A DNA stretch of 64,000 bases. It comes from Actinomycetes bacterium (GTDB taxonomy: Bacteria > Actinomycetota > Acidimicrobiia > Acidimicrobiales > RAAP-2). Shown one piece after another: positions 1-7,600 of this stretch. Each line of letters begins with the position of its first letter. The first letter of the stretch is position 1. The notes under the pieces are model-generated. The model made no database searches and was not told the origin of the DNA. It saw only the letters and a program-made list of their open reading frames with translations. The stretch is taken from NCBI GenBank assembly GCA_021806045.1, contig JAJZDI010000002.1:62001-126000 (forward strand), in the 5' to 3' direction. A program made the translations under genes and the position numbers.

Positions 1-1737
1 ATGCTGGCGGCCGACGGCGTGCTGCCCTCCAACGAGGGCCGGGGCTACGTGCTCCGCCGGATCATCCGGCGGGCCGTGCGCCGTGCACGGCAGCTGGGGG
101 TCAACGGCCCGGTGGTGGGGTCGCTGGTCGATGCGGCGGTGGACGTGCTCGGCGGCGCCTACCCGGAGCTGGCCGCCAGCCATGGTCTGGTGCGCGACGT
201 GGTCAGCCGGGAGGAGGAGGGCTTCCTGCGCACGCTGGCCACCGGGTCGGCCATCCTGGAGGAGCAGCTGGCCAGCGGCGCCACGACCGTCCCGGGCGAC
301 ATCGCCTTCCGGCTGCACGACACCTACGGCTTCCCGGTGGAGCTCACGGTGGAGATCGCCGAGGAGGCCGGGGTCCAGGTCGACCTGGCCGGCTTCGAAG
401 CGGCCATGGAGGAGCAGCGCACCCAGGCCAGGGCCCGGGCCAAGGCCTCCCGTGCGCCGGCCGGCGAGTCGGCCTACCGGGATGTGCTCGATGCCAACGG
501 CACCACCCTCTTCGTCGGGCGTGAGCCGGCCTCGTACTCGGTCCCGGCCCAGGTGGTGGCGGTTCTCGCCGATCCCGACCAGCCCGACCAGGCGGAGATC
601 TTCCTCGACCGCACCCCCTTCTACGCGGAGAGCGGCGGCCAGATGGGCGACACCGGCACCATCGTCACCGAGACGGGGACCGCCCTCGTCTACGACACGG
701 TGGTGGCCGTCGCCGGGCTGAGCGCCCACCGGGCCCGGATCGAAGGCGACGTGTTCGCCGGGCAGGACGCGCTGGCCACCATCGACGGGACACGCCGCGA
801 GGCGCTCCGCCGCAATCACACCGGCACCCATCTGCTGCACGGTGCCCTGCGTGCCGTGCTCGGCGACCATGTGCGCCAGCAGGGATCGCTGGTGGCGCCG
901 GACCGCCTCCGGTTCGACTTCTCGCACCACGGCGGCGTCGCCCCCGAGGAGCTCCGGGCCGTCGTCTCCATGGCCAACGGCGACGTGCTGACCGACACCG
1001 CGGTGACGACGGAGGAGACGTCCAAGCGGGAGGCCGAGGCGATGGGTGCGCTGGCCTTCTTCGGTGACAAGTACGGCGACGTGGTCCGGGTGGTCCGGGC
1101 CGGCCCGCACTCGGTCGAGCTGTGCGGTGGGACGCACGTGGACGCGTTGGGGCAGATCGGTCTCATCACCGTGGTCACCGAGACGTCGATCGGGTCGAAC
1201 ACCCGGCGCATCGAAGCGCTGACCGGGACGGGCTCCCTGGCCCGGGTGGAGGAGCGCGATGCCATCCTCGACGAGGCGGCGGCCCGCTTGCGCACCGAAC
1301 CGTCCAACCTGCTCGACGCGCTGGACCGTCTCAACGATCGGGCCCGTACGGCCGAGAAGGAGCTCGAGGCACTCCGCGGCCGCCAGCTGCAGGCGGAGGT
1401 GGCCGAGCTCGCCGGCCAGGCCGACGGCGGCGTGGTGGTGGCCCGTCGCGACGGCCGTACGCCCGATGCCCTCCGGGAGATGGCCCAGGGGGCGCTGCGC
1501 GCCCGTGGCCTGCGGGCGGTGGCCATCGGGGGATCGCCGGACGGGGTGAAGGCATCGATCGCGGTGGCAGTGGATACGTCCTCGGGGCTCGACGCCGGCG
1601 CGGTGGTGAAGGCGGTGGCGCCACGCCTGGGTGGCGGAGGTGGAGGTTCGCCCGCCCTGGCCGTCGCCGGCGGGAAGGACCCCGCCGGGGTGGATGCCGC
1701 CCTGGACGAAGCGCGCCGGCTCCTCGGCGCCGGATGA
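1..1737 (+). CDS. alaS: Alanyl-tRNA synthetase, C-terminal part (5' cut by window)
   Basis: Alanyl-tRNA synthetase charges tRNA-Ala and edits mischarged tRNA in the cytoplasm. Only the last 578 residues are present. Family members are about 870-880 residues, and the segment after base 1 (SNEGRGYVLRRIIRRAVR) is normally mid-protein, so the ATG at base 1 is an internal Met and the true start lies upstream. The editing-domain zinc site is visible as H273-TGT-H277 and C375-GGT-H379. A Gly-rich C-Ala/DHHA1 tail closes the protein. The stop overlaps the next start as ATGA, which indicates translational coupling to ruvX. Confidence 0.97.
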   Translation: MLAADGVLPSNEGRGYVLRRIIRRAVRRARQLGVNGPVVGSLVDAAVDVLGGAYPELAASHGLVRDVVSREEEGFLRTLATGSAILEEQLASGATTVPGDIAFRLHDTYGFPVELTVEIAEEAGVQVDLAGFEAAMEEQRTQARARAKASRAPAGESAYRDVLDANGTTLFVGREPASYSVPAQVVAVLADPDQPDQAEIFLDRTPFYAESGGQMGDTGTIVTETGTALVYDTVVAVAGLSAHRARIEGDVFAGQDALATIDGTRREALRRNHTGTHLLHGALRAVLGDHVRQQGSLVAPDRLRFDFSHHGGVAPEELRAVVSMANGDVLTDTAVTTEETSKREAEAMGALAFFGDKYGDVVRVVRAGPHSVELCGGTHVDALGQIGLITVVTETSIGSNTRRIEALTGTGSLARVEERDAILDEAAARLRTEPSNLLDALDRLNDRARTAEKELEALRGRQLQAEVAELAGQADGGVVVARRDGRTPDALREMAQGALRARGLRAVAIGGSPDGVKASIAVAVDTSSGLDAGAVVKAVAPRLGGGGGGSPALAVAGGKDPAGVDAALDEARRLLGAG

Positions 1738-2210
1738 ACCCGCCGGCCGCCGGCCGGGTGGTCGCCCTCGACCTGGGGACCCGCCGGATCGGCGTGGCCG
1801 TGACCGATTCGGCCCGCACGGTGGCCCTGGCCAGGGAGGCGTTCCGCCGCACGGGTGATGCGGTCCGTGACCGGCGGCTGCTGGCCGAGCTGGTGGTGGA
1901 GGCGGAGGCCACCGTCGTGGTCGTGGGCCTGCCCCTCTCGCTCGACGGCTCGCGAGGTCCCGCGGCCCGGGCGGCGGCGGACGAGGCGGCCCTGCTTGCT
2001 GACGCCCTCGCTGCGCTGGCCGGGGACGGCGCTCCACCGGTGGAGCTGTTCGACGAGCGCCTGACCACGGTGAGCGCCGCTGGCGAGCTGGCTGCAGCCG
2101 GGCGGGGAAGCCGGGAACGGCGTGCCCTGGTCGACAGCGCGGCGGCCGCCGTGCTGCTCGAAGCGTGGCTGGACGGCCGGCGTTCCACCGGCACCGCTGG
2201 CGGGCACTAG
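1734..2210 (+). CDS. ruvX: Putative pre-16S rRNA nuclease / Holliday junction resolvase-like YqgF
   Basis: 158-residue RNase H-fold nuclease of the YqgF/RuvX family, whose members mature the 5' end of 16S rRNA and have also been linked to recombination. The N-terminal ALDLGTRRIGVAVTD carries the first catalytic Asp, GLPLSLDG follows, DERLTT holds the catalytic Glu, and VDSAAAAVLLEAWL holds the last Asp. Length is typical. The ATG overlaps the alaS stop (ATGA). The alaS-ruvX-mltG-aroE order is common in bacteria with this operon type, which supports the call. Confidence 0.93.
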   Translation: MNPPAAGRVVALDLGTRRIGVAVTDSARTVALAREAFRRTGDAVRDRRLLAELVVEAEATVVVVGLPLSLDGSRGPAARAAADEAALLADALAALAGDGAPPVELFDERLTTVSAAGELAAAGRGSRERRALVDSAAAAVLLEAWLDGRRSTGTAGGH

Positions 2211-2216
2211 CGTTCC

Positions 2217-3485
2217 ATGGTCGTGGACGAGGTCGAGCCCACCGGGGCCATGCCCCCCGAGCACGCGCCCATCCCCAAGGGACTCGGTGCGTCCGCAGGA
2301 CCCACCGAAGGGTCGACGGTCCCCACCGACGGCTTCGTGGCCGACCCGGACGGGCCCGCCAATGACGGCGGTAGCGGCAGCGGCGGCAGTGGTGGCGGCA
2401 GCCGGCCGGGCCGGGGAGGTCCGGGTCGGGGACGGCCGGGCCGGGGGGGCCTGCCCCGCGCCGCCCGGCGCTGGCTGGTGGTGGCGGTGGCCGCGGTCAT
2501 CGTGGTCCTCGCCGGCCTGCTCGCCTGGGTGGAGTCGGAAGCAGGTGCCGCCGCCCATCCGGGGCCGGCGGTGGTCATCGACGTCCACCCGGGGGACTCG
2601 CTCGGATCGGTGGCCGCCCAGCTGGCTTCGCACGGGGTGATCTCCGATGCCTTCGCCTACCGCATCTGGCTGCAGTTCCACTCGGCCCCCAACGTGCAGC
2701 CGGGGCGCTACGCGCTGGACCGGGGGGCAGGCTTCGGCACGGCCACCGCCGTGCTCGCCGGCGGGCCGAACGTGTTCGACCTCGCCCTCCCGGCCGGGTT
2801 CACCGTGGCCGAGGTGGCCCAGCGGGTGGGTCAGCTCCCCGGTTACGACGGAGCGACGTTCGAGCATGTCGCCACCGACGGCAGCGTCCGGTCCCCCTAC
2901 CAGCCGGCCGGGTCAACCAACCTGGACGGGCTGCTCGGGACGGGGACGTACCGGATCATGCCCCCGCCGCCCCATGTCGGCCAGGCCACCCTGGACCGGC
3001 AGCTCCTGACCCGGATGGTCGACCGGTTCGACACCATGGCGGCGGGTGCCGGGTTGGTGCCGGGGTCGGCCGCCCTCGGCCGGAGCCCGTACGAGGTCGT
3101 CACCGTCGGGTCCATCGTCCAGAAGGAGGGCGTCTACCAGAAGAACCTGGGACCGGTCGCCCGGGTGATCTACAACCGGCTGGCCAGGGGCATGCCACTT
3201 CAGATGGACTCGACGGTCCTCTACGCACTCCACCAGGACGGCGGAACGGTGACCCCGGCCGACCTGCAGACGCCCACGCCCTACAACACGTACCTCAACA
3301 CCGGCCTCACCCCCACGCCGATCGGTCTGGTGTCACCCCAGGCCCTCCAGGCGGCCCTGCACCCACCTGCGGGGAACTGGCTGTTCTTTGTGGTGGTGCA
3401 GCGGGACGGGACCGAGGCGTTCTCCTCCACCTACGCCGGGCAGCTGGCCAACGAGGCCCTGGCCCGCCAGCGGGGGCTCGGATGA
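2217..3485 (+). CDS. mltG: Endolytic peptidoglycan transglycosylase MltG (YceG-like)
   Basis: 422-residue single-pass membrane lytic transglycosylase that cuts nascent glycan strands. A cytosolic N-tail of about 80 residues is rich in Gly/Ser/Arg. It is followed by one membrane helix (about residues 83-105, WLVVAVAAVIVVLAGLLAWV), a LysM-like segment and the YceG domain. The catalytic Glu is in VGSIVQKEGVY. A TAGCGT hexamer at 2208-2213 lies just upstream. If it is a -10 element with a leaderless start, GTG 2223 fits the usual spacing better than ATG 2217, so the start is uncertain by two codons. The gene overlaps aroE by 4 nt. Confidence 0.93.
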   Translation: MVVDEVEPTGAMPPEHAPIPKGLGASAGPTEGSTVPTDGFVADPDGPANDGGSGSGGSGGGSRPGRGGPGRGRPGRGGLPRAARRWLVVAVAAVIVVLAGLLAWVESEAGAAAHPGPAVVIDVHPGDSLGSVAAQLASHGVISDAFAYRIWLQFHSAPNVQPGRYALDRGAGFGTATAVLAGGPNVFDLALPAGFTVAEVAQRVGQLPGYDGATFEHVATDGSVRSPYQPAGSTNLDGLLGTGTYRIMPPPPHVGQATLDRQLLTRMVDRFDTMAAGAGLVPGSAALGRSPYEVVTVGSIVQKEGVYQKNLGPVARVIYNRLARGMPLQMDSTVLYALHQDGGTVTPADLQTPTPYNTYLNTGLTPTPIGLVSPQALQAALHPPAGNWLFFVVVQRDGTEAFSSTYAGQLANEALARQRGLG

Positions 3486-4327
3486 CCGCCGGCCCCAGCG
3501 CGGCCACCGCGGTGGTCGGGGTGATCGGGGACCCCGTCGCCCACTCGTTGTCCCCCCGGCTGCACAACGCCGCCTTCCGCGCCCTCGGGATCGACTGGGT
3601 GTCGGTGGGCTTCCCGGTGGCGGCCGGGTCATTGGCGCCGGCGCTGTCGGGGATGGCCGCCCTCGGCATCCGGGGGCTGTCGGTGACGATGCCCCACAAG
3701 TCGGAGGCGGCCCGCCTGGTGTCGGCCCGCACGCCCATCGCCGAGCTGCTCGGCGCGGTGAACTGCGTCTGGCCCGACGGGGGCGGCATCCGCGGCGACA
3801 ACACCGACGGTGCCGGCCTGCTGGCCGCGCTCGCCCGCCAGGCGGGCTTCGACCCAGCCGGCCGTCGCTGCCTGGTGGTCGGTGCCGGCGGGGCCGCCCG
3901 CGCCGTGGTCGCCGCCCTGGCCGGCGAGGGGGCGGAGGTGGTGGTGGTGAACCGGTCGCCCGAACCGGCGGCACGGGCGGCGGCCCTGGCCGGTGCTGAC
4001 GGGCGGGTCGGGGTTCCCGGCGACGCGGCCACCGCCGACCTGGTGGTGAACGCCACCCCCCTCGGCATGCGGCCCGGCGACGCCCTACCTCTGGAGCCGG
4101 GGCTGGTGCCGGATGGCGCGCTCGCCGTCGACCTCATCTACCACCCGTCCCCCACGCCGTGGCTGGGTGCGCTGCGCTCCCGTGGCGTGGAGGCACTGGA
4201 CGGCCTGGGGATGCTCGTCCACCAGGCCGCCCTCCAGATCGAGCGGTGGACCGGCCTGGCCGCGCCGGTCGACGCCATGTGGCGTGCGGTGGTGGACGCG
4301 CCCGGTCCGGGGCCGGGGCGCCACTAG
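3482..4327 (+). CDS. aroE: Shikimate dehydrogenase
   Basis: 281-residue NADP-dependent shikimate dehydrogenase of the aromatic amino-acid pathway (3-dehydroshikimate to shikimate). The substrate-binding SLSPRLHNAAF, the catalytic Lys in SVTMPHKSEA and the Asp in RGDNTDGAGL are present, with a Rossmann VVGAGGAARAVV and an NRS dinucleotide loop. The C-terminal GLGMLVHQAALQ is characteristic. The ATG overlaps the mltG stop. The gene ends at the TAG of 4325-4327, which is also the beginning of a TAGGCT -10-like hexamer before rodA. Confidence 0.95.
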   Translation: MTAGPSAATAVVGVIGDPVAHSLSPRLHNAAFRALGIDWVSVGFPVAAGSLAPALSGMAALGIRGLSVTMPHKSEAARLVSARTPIAELLGAVNCVWPDGGGIRGDNTDGAGLLAALARQAGFDPAGRRCLVVGAGGAARAVVAALAGEGAEVVVVNRSPEPAARAAALAGADGRVGVPGDAATADLVVNATPLGMRPGDALPLEPGLVPDGALAVDLIYHPSPTPWLGALRSRGVEALDGLGMLVHQAALQIERWTGLAAPVDAMWRAVVDAPGPGPGRH

Positions 4328-4331
4328 GCTC

Positions 4332-5480
4332 GTGGCGATTCCCGTGGTGAGCATCGCTTCTGAACCGACGCTGCATCGGACCCGTCACCTCGTCGCCCGC
4401 GTCGACGTGGCCCTGATGGGGACCGCCACCCTGCTGGCACTGACCGGGGTCGTGGTCATCTACTCCGCGACCAGGGACAAGCTGGCCATCCAGGGTCTCA
4501 ACCCCCACTACTACCTGGAGCGCCAGGCGTTGTTCGTGGTGCTCGGCATGGGCGTGATGGTGGCCCTGTCCCTGATCGACTACCGGCGGCTCGAGCACCT
4601 GTCCACCGTCGTCTACCTGGGGATCGTCCTGGCCCTGGTCGGCGTGCTGGCCATCGGGACCAGCTCGAACGGGTCGACCCGGTGGTTCTCGCTCGGGTTC
4701 ATCCAGGTCCAGCCGTCGGAGTTCGCCACGCTGGCCCTCATCCTTGTGGCGGCGACGTACACGGCCCGCCGGCCGGAGGGCATCGACTTCCGGGACATGG
4801 TGCGCCTGCTGCTCCTGGCCGCGCTCCCCATCCTCCTCGTGATCAAGCAGCCGGACCTCGGCACGGGGATCGTCCTCACGGTGATCCTGTTCGTGCTGCT
4901 GGCCGCGGCGGGGCTGCCCGGCCGGTACCTGGTGCTGCTGGTGATCGCCGGGGTGCTGGGCGTCATCGGCGCGTTGAAGTTCGGCCTGCTCCACCAGTAC
5001 CAATTGGACCGGCTGATCAGCTTCATCCACCCCAACCACTCCAATGCTGCCCTCGTCTACAACGTCACGCAGGCGAAGAACGCCATCGGTTCGGGGGGCC
5101 TGTTCGGCACCGGCCTGTTCCACGGTGCGCAGACCAACCTGGCCTACGTCCCCTCGCAGCAGACGGACTTCATCTTCTCCGCCATCGGCGAACAGCTGGG
5201 CTTCGTGGGCGCGGGGGCCATCCTGGTCCTCTTCGGGTTCCTCGCCTGGCGCATGCTGCGGACGGCGCAGCTGACCCGGGAGCCCTTCGGTCGCATGCTG
5301 GCGGCCGGGTGCTTCACGCTGGTGGTGTTCTCCGTGTTCGAGAACGTGGGGATGAACATCGGCCTCATGCCGGTGGCAGGCATCCCGCTGCCGTTCTTCT
5401 CCTACGGCGGGTCGGCCGCCCTCACGTTCTTCGCTGCCGTCGGCGTGGTCGCCGGCATCAACGGCAGGGGAGCGCATTGA
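4332..5480 (+). CDS. rodA: SEDS-family peptidoglycan polymerase, RodA type
   Basis: About 382 residues with ten predicted membrane helices. SEDS proteins polymerise lipid II into glycan strands with a class B PBP partner. The family signatures STRWFSLGFIQVQPSEF and the C-terminal GIPLPFFSYGGSA are clear. The size fits RodA better than FtsW. Start is uncertain: in-frame GTG codons lie at 4332, 4344 and 4347, none with a Shine-Dalgarno. The TAGGCT at 4325-4330 would put transcription near 4337, which favours 4344 or 4347 if that promoter is used. The last codon overlaps the next gene (ATTGA). Confidence 0.9.
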   Translation: MAIPVVSIASEPTLHRTRHLVARVDVALMGTATLLALTGVVVIYSATRDKLAIQGLNPHYYLERQALFVVLGMGVMVALSLIDYRRLEHLSTVVYLGIVLALVGVLAIGTSSNGSTRWFSLGFIQVQPSEFATLALILVAATYTARRPEGIDFRDMVRLLLLAALPILLVIKQPDLGTGIVLTVILFVLLAAAGLPGRYLVLLVIAGVLGVIGALKFGLLHQYQLDRLISFIHPNHSNAALVYNVTQAKNAIGSGGLFGTGLFHGAQTNLAYVPSQQTDFIFSAIGEQLGFVGAGAILVLFGFLAWRMLRTAQLTREPFGRMLAAGCFTLVVFSVFENVGMNIGLMPVAGIPLPFFSYGGSAALTFFAAVGVVAGINGRGAH

Positions 5481-6097
5481 CCGGCACGGGCGGGGCCGGT
5501 ACCGAGGCCGTGGACGGGACCGAGGCCGAGGCCGTGGACGGGACCGAGGCCGAGGCCGAGGCCGAGGCAGCCGCGGTGGCAGCGCCTGCCGTCGACGAGG
5601 CGCCCGACAACGGCGCCGACGAGGCGCAGGGCTCGCCGGGCGAGGTCACCGATGCCGACATGGGCGAGCCCGGCCCCGAGCTCCACATGGCGGTGGTGGC
5701 CTCCGTCGCCGTGGACCTGCCGGCCGCCCACCCGGTCGTCGTCGTGCGGGAGCTGGAGCCCCCCGGCCGCCAGCTGTCCTTCCCGGTGGCGCCGGCCGAC
5801 GGGGCCGCCTTGGCCCACGCCCTGCGGCGGGTGCCCACCGCCCGGCCGCTGACTCACGACCTCTTCGTCGACGTGCTGACGTCGTTCGACATCGACCTGG
5901 TCGCCGTCCGCCTGGTGGGCCGCCAGGGCGGGACCTACTTCGCCGAGGTGGATCTCCAGGGGCCCCGCCAGCGGACCGTCCTGTCGTGCCGCCCTTCCGA
6001 CGCGCTCGGCCTGGCCCTGCGGGCGTCGGTGCCCGTGCCCATCCTCGTCGACGTCCGCCTGTTCGAGGGTGGGGGAGACCTCCTGCCCGGCACCTGA
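5477..6097 (+). CDS. Bifunctional nuclease (BFN, DUF151) domain protein
   Basis: 206 residues if read from TTG 5477, which overlaps the rodA stop. The last ~140 residues are the BFN/DUF151 domain (AVVASVAVDLPAAHPVVVV through SVPVPILVD), a fold described as a nuclease in plants and found widely in actinobacteria. The first ~60 residues are an acidic Ala/Glu linker built from a 21-bp direct repeat (5504-5524 and 5528-5548). A shorter product from ATG 5660 would contain only the domain. The physiological substrate is unknown. Confidence 0.8.
   Translation: MTGTGGAGTEAVDGTEAEAVDGTEAEAEAEAAAVAAPAVDEAPDNGADEAQGSPGEVTDADMGEPGPELHMAVVASVAVDLPAAHPVVVVRELEPPGRQLSFPVAPADGAALAHALRRVPTARPLTHDLFVDVLTSFDIDLVAVRLVGRQGGTYFAEVDLQGPRQRTVLSCRPSDALGLALRASVPVPILVDVRLFEGGGDLLPGT
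5504..5569 (+). repeat. Short in-frame tandem repeat in BFN gene
   Basis: A 21-bp unit beginning GAGGCCGTGGAC occurs perfectly at 5504-5524 and 5528-5548 (24-bp period) and runs on into GAGGCC hexamers. It encodes (EAVDGTEA)2 followed by EAEAEA. The repeat stays in frame, so it changes linker length only. Confidence 0.85.
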
Positions 6098-6142
6098 GCG
6101 GAGCCGGCAATGGTCAGTGGGGGCGGCGGCGGGCCGGCACGG

Positions 6143-7552
6143 TCAGCGGAACTGGGTGACGGGCACGGTGGTCGTGCCGGTGGCCGCCATCCGCTTGGTG
6201 CGTTCCTCCGCCTCCAGCGCCGCCGTCCCCTCGTCGGAGATGCGCATGAGGATGGCGATGAGGGCGTAGTTGGCGATCAGCGCGGAGCCGCCGTAGGAGA
6301 CGAACGGCAGGGTGATGCCGGTCAGGGGCAGCAGGCGCAGGATGCCGGCCATGATGAAGAACGCCTGGAAGCCGACGATGAGGGTGAGTCCGGTGGCGGC
6401 GAGCTTGGCGAACTCGGACCGCGCCGCCTGGGCGATGCGGAGCCCGGCGCCCACCAGCACGAGGAAGGCGACGACGATCATGGTGGAGCCGAGGAGCCCC
6501 ATCTCCTCGCCGATGGCGGCGAAGATGAAGTCGGCCTGGACGACGGGGATGTCCCACGGCTGGCCGAGACCGAGACCGGTCCCGCCGATGCCGCCGCTGC
6601 CCAGCGCGTACCAGGCCTGGACCAGTTGCTCGCCATGACCGGTGGGGGTCTTCCACGGGTCGAGCCACGTCTCCACCCGGACGTGGACCTGCCCGAAGTA
6701 CTTGCTGGAGATGTAGGCACCCGCGAGGAAGATCACCAACCCGAACACGAGGTAACCCGTCCGCCCGGTGGTGATCCACAACAGGGCGATGAACACGGTG
6801 AAGAGCAGGGCGGAGAACCCGATGTCGTGCTCGAGGCTCATGATGCCGATGGCGAACAGCCAGGCGGCGGTGATGGGCAGCAGGGGCCGGGGGTCGACCA
6901 CCAGCCGGTTGCCCAGGCGCATGGTGGGGATGGTGAGGAGCTCCCGGCGCTCGACGAAGTACGAGGCGAAGAAGATGCACAGCAGGATCTTCGCCACCTC
7001 CACCGGCTGGAACTCGGTGGTCCCGATGTGAATCCACAGTCGTGCCCCGTAGACGGACACGCCGAGCCCCGGCACGAGCGGGCTGAGGAGGAGAGCGATG
7101 GCGACGGCCAGCAGCAGGTAGCGGTAGCGGTCGAGGTCCCGGGAGCGCCGGATGACGATCAGGGTCACCACGTAGACGCCGACTCCGAACGCCGTCCATC
7201 CCGCCTGGAGGGGGGCGAAATCGTAGCCGTGGCCGTAGCCGAGGTCGATGCGGGTCAGCATCACGTACCCGAGTCCGTTCAGGAGGAAGACCACGGGGAG
7301 GATGACGGGATGGGCGTCACGGGCGAAGATGCGGGTGGCGATGTGGGCGGTCAATCCGAGTGCGAGCATGGCGCCGAGGAGCGGACCCACGTCGGAGGGA
7401 ACCTTCGACGTGTTGCCCACGATCATCAGCACATACGCGCCGGTGACGATCAGCGAGGCCGCGACGAGGAGGCCCAGCTCGGTCCGCCTCCGGGGGAGCG
7501 GGCTGGGCGGGCGCCGGAGCGCCTCGGGCCTGCGCAGCATTAGCGACGGCAC
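6143..7552 (-). CDS. Second SEDS-family protein (FtsW/RodA-like)
   Basis: 469-residue polytopic SEDS protein, about 12 predicted helices, longer than the RodA at 4332. The C-terminal signature ITLPFVSYGGSALIANY and the internal GTTEFQPVEVAKILL are intact. Size and N-terminal extension resemble the actinobacterial RodA found near PknAB (469 residues in Mycobacterium), but no PBP, kinase or phosphatase gene is adjacent. The GTG start at 7552 is chosen because a TAGGCT -10 element lies exactly 6 nt upstream, a leaderless arrangement. It is divergent from ppk1. Confidence 0.88.
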   Translation of the reverse strand: MPSLMLRRPEALRRPPSPLPRRRTELGLLVAASLIVTGAYVLMIVGNTSKVPSDVGPLLGAMLALGLTAHIATRIFARDAHPVILPVVFLLNGLGYVMLTRIDLGYGHGYDFAPLQAGWTAFGVGVYVVTLIVIRRSRDLDRYRYLLLAVAIALLLSPLVPGLGVSVYGARLWIHIGTTEFQPVEVAKILLCIFFASYFVERRELLTIPTMRLGNRLVVDPRPLLPITAAWLFAIGIMSLEHDIGFSALLFTVFIALLWITTGRTGYLVFGLVIFLAGAYISSKYFGQVHVRVETWLDPWKTPTGHGEQLVQAWYALGSGGIGGTGLGLGQPWDIPVVQADFIFAAIGEEMGLLGSTMIVVAFLVLVGAGLRIAQAARSEFAKLAATGLTLIVGFQAFFIMAGILRLLPLTGITLPFVSYGGSALIANYALIAILMRISDEGTAALEAEERTKRMAATGTTTVPVTQFR

Positions 7553-7558
7553 GTGAGG

Positions 7559-7564
7559 AGCCTA
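7559..7564 (-). promoter_or_regulatory. -10 element for SEDS gene (leaderless)
   Basis: TAGGCT read on the minus strand, 6 nt before GTG 7552, so the transcript should begin at or next to the start codon. No convincing -35. Confidence 0.6.
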
Positions 7565-7586
7565 CCGGGGGCGTTCCGGCCACCGG

Positions 7587-7592
7587 TAGCAT
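7587..7592 (+). promoter_or_regulatory. -10 element for ppk1 (leaderless)
   Basis: TAGCAT 8 nt before ATG 7601. It lies 22 bp from the opposing -10 of the SEDS gene, so the two polymerases would occlude each other. Confidence 0.6.
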
Positions 7593-7600
7593 GCGCCCGT

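Noticed and set aside
816-2867. Long open frame antisense to alaS, ruvX and mltG
   Set aside because: High GC makes antisense frames long. The opposite strand encodes recognised families and this product is low-complexity with no domain.
6110-7543. Long plus-strand open frame opposite the SEDS gene
   Set aside because: The product is Gly/Asp/Glu/His-rich without any fold, while the minus strand encodes a clear SEDS protein.
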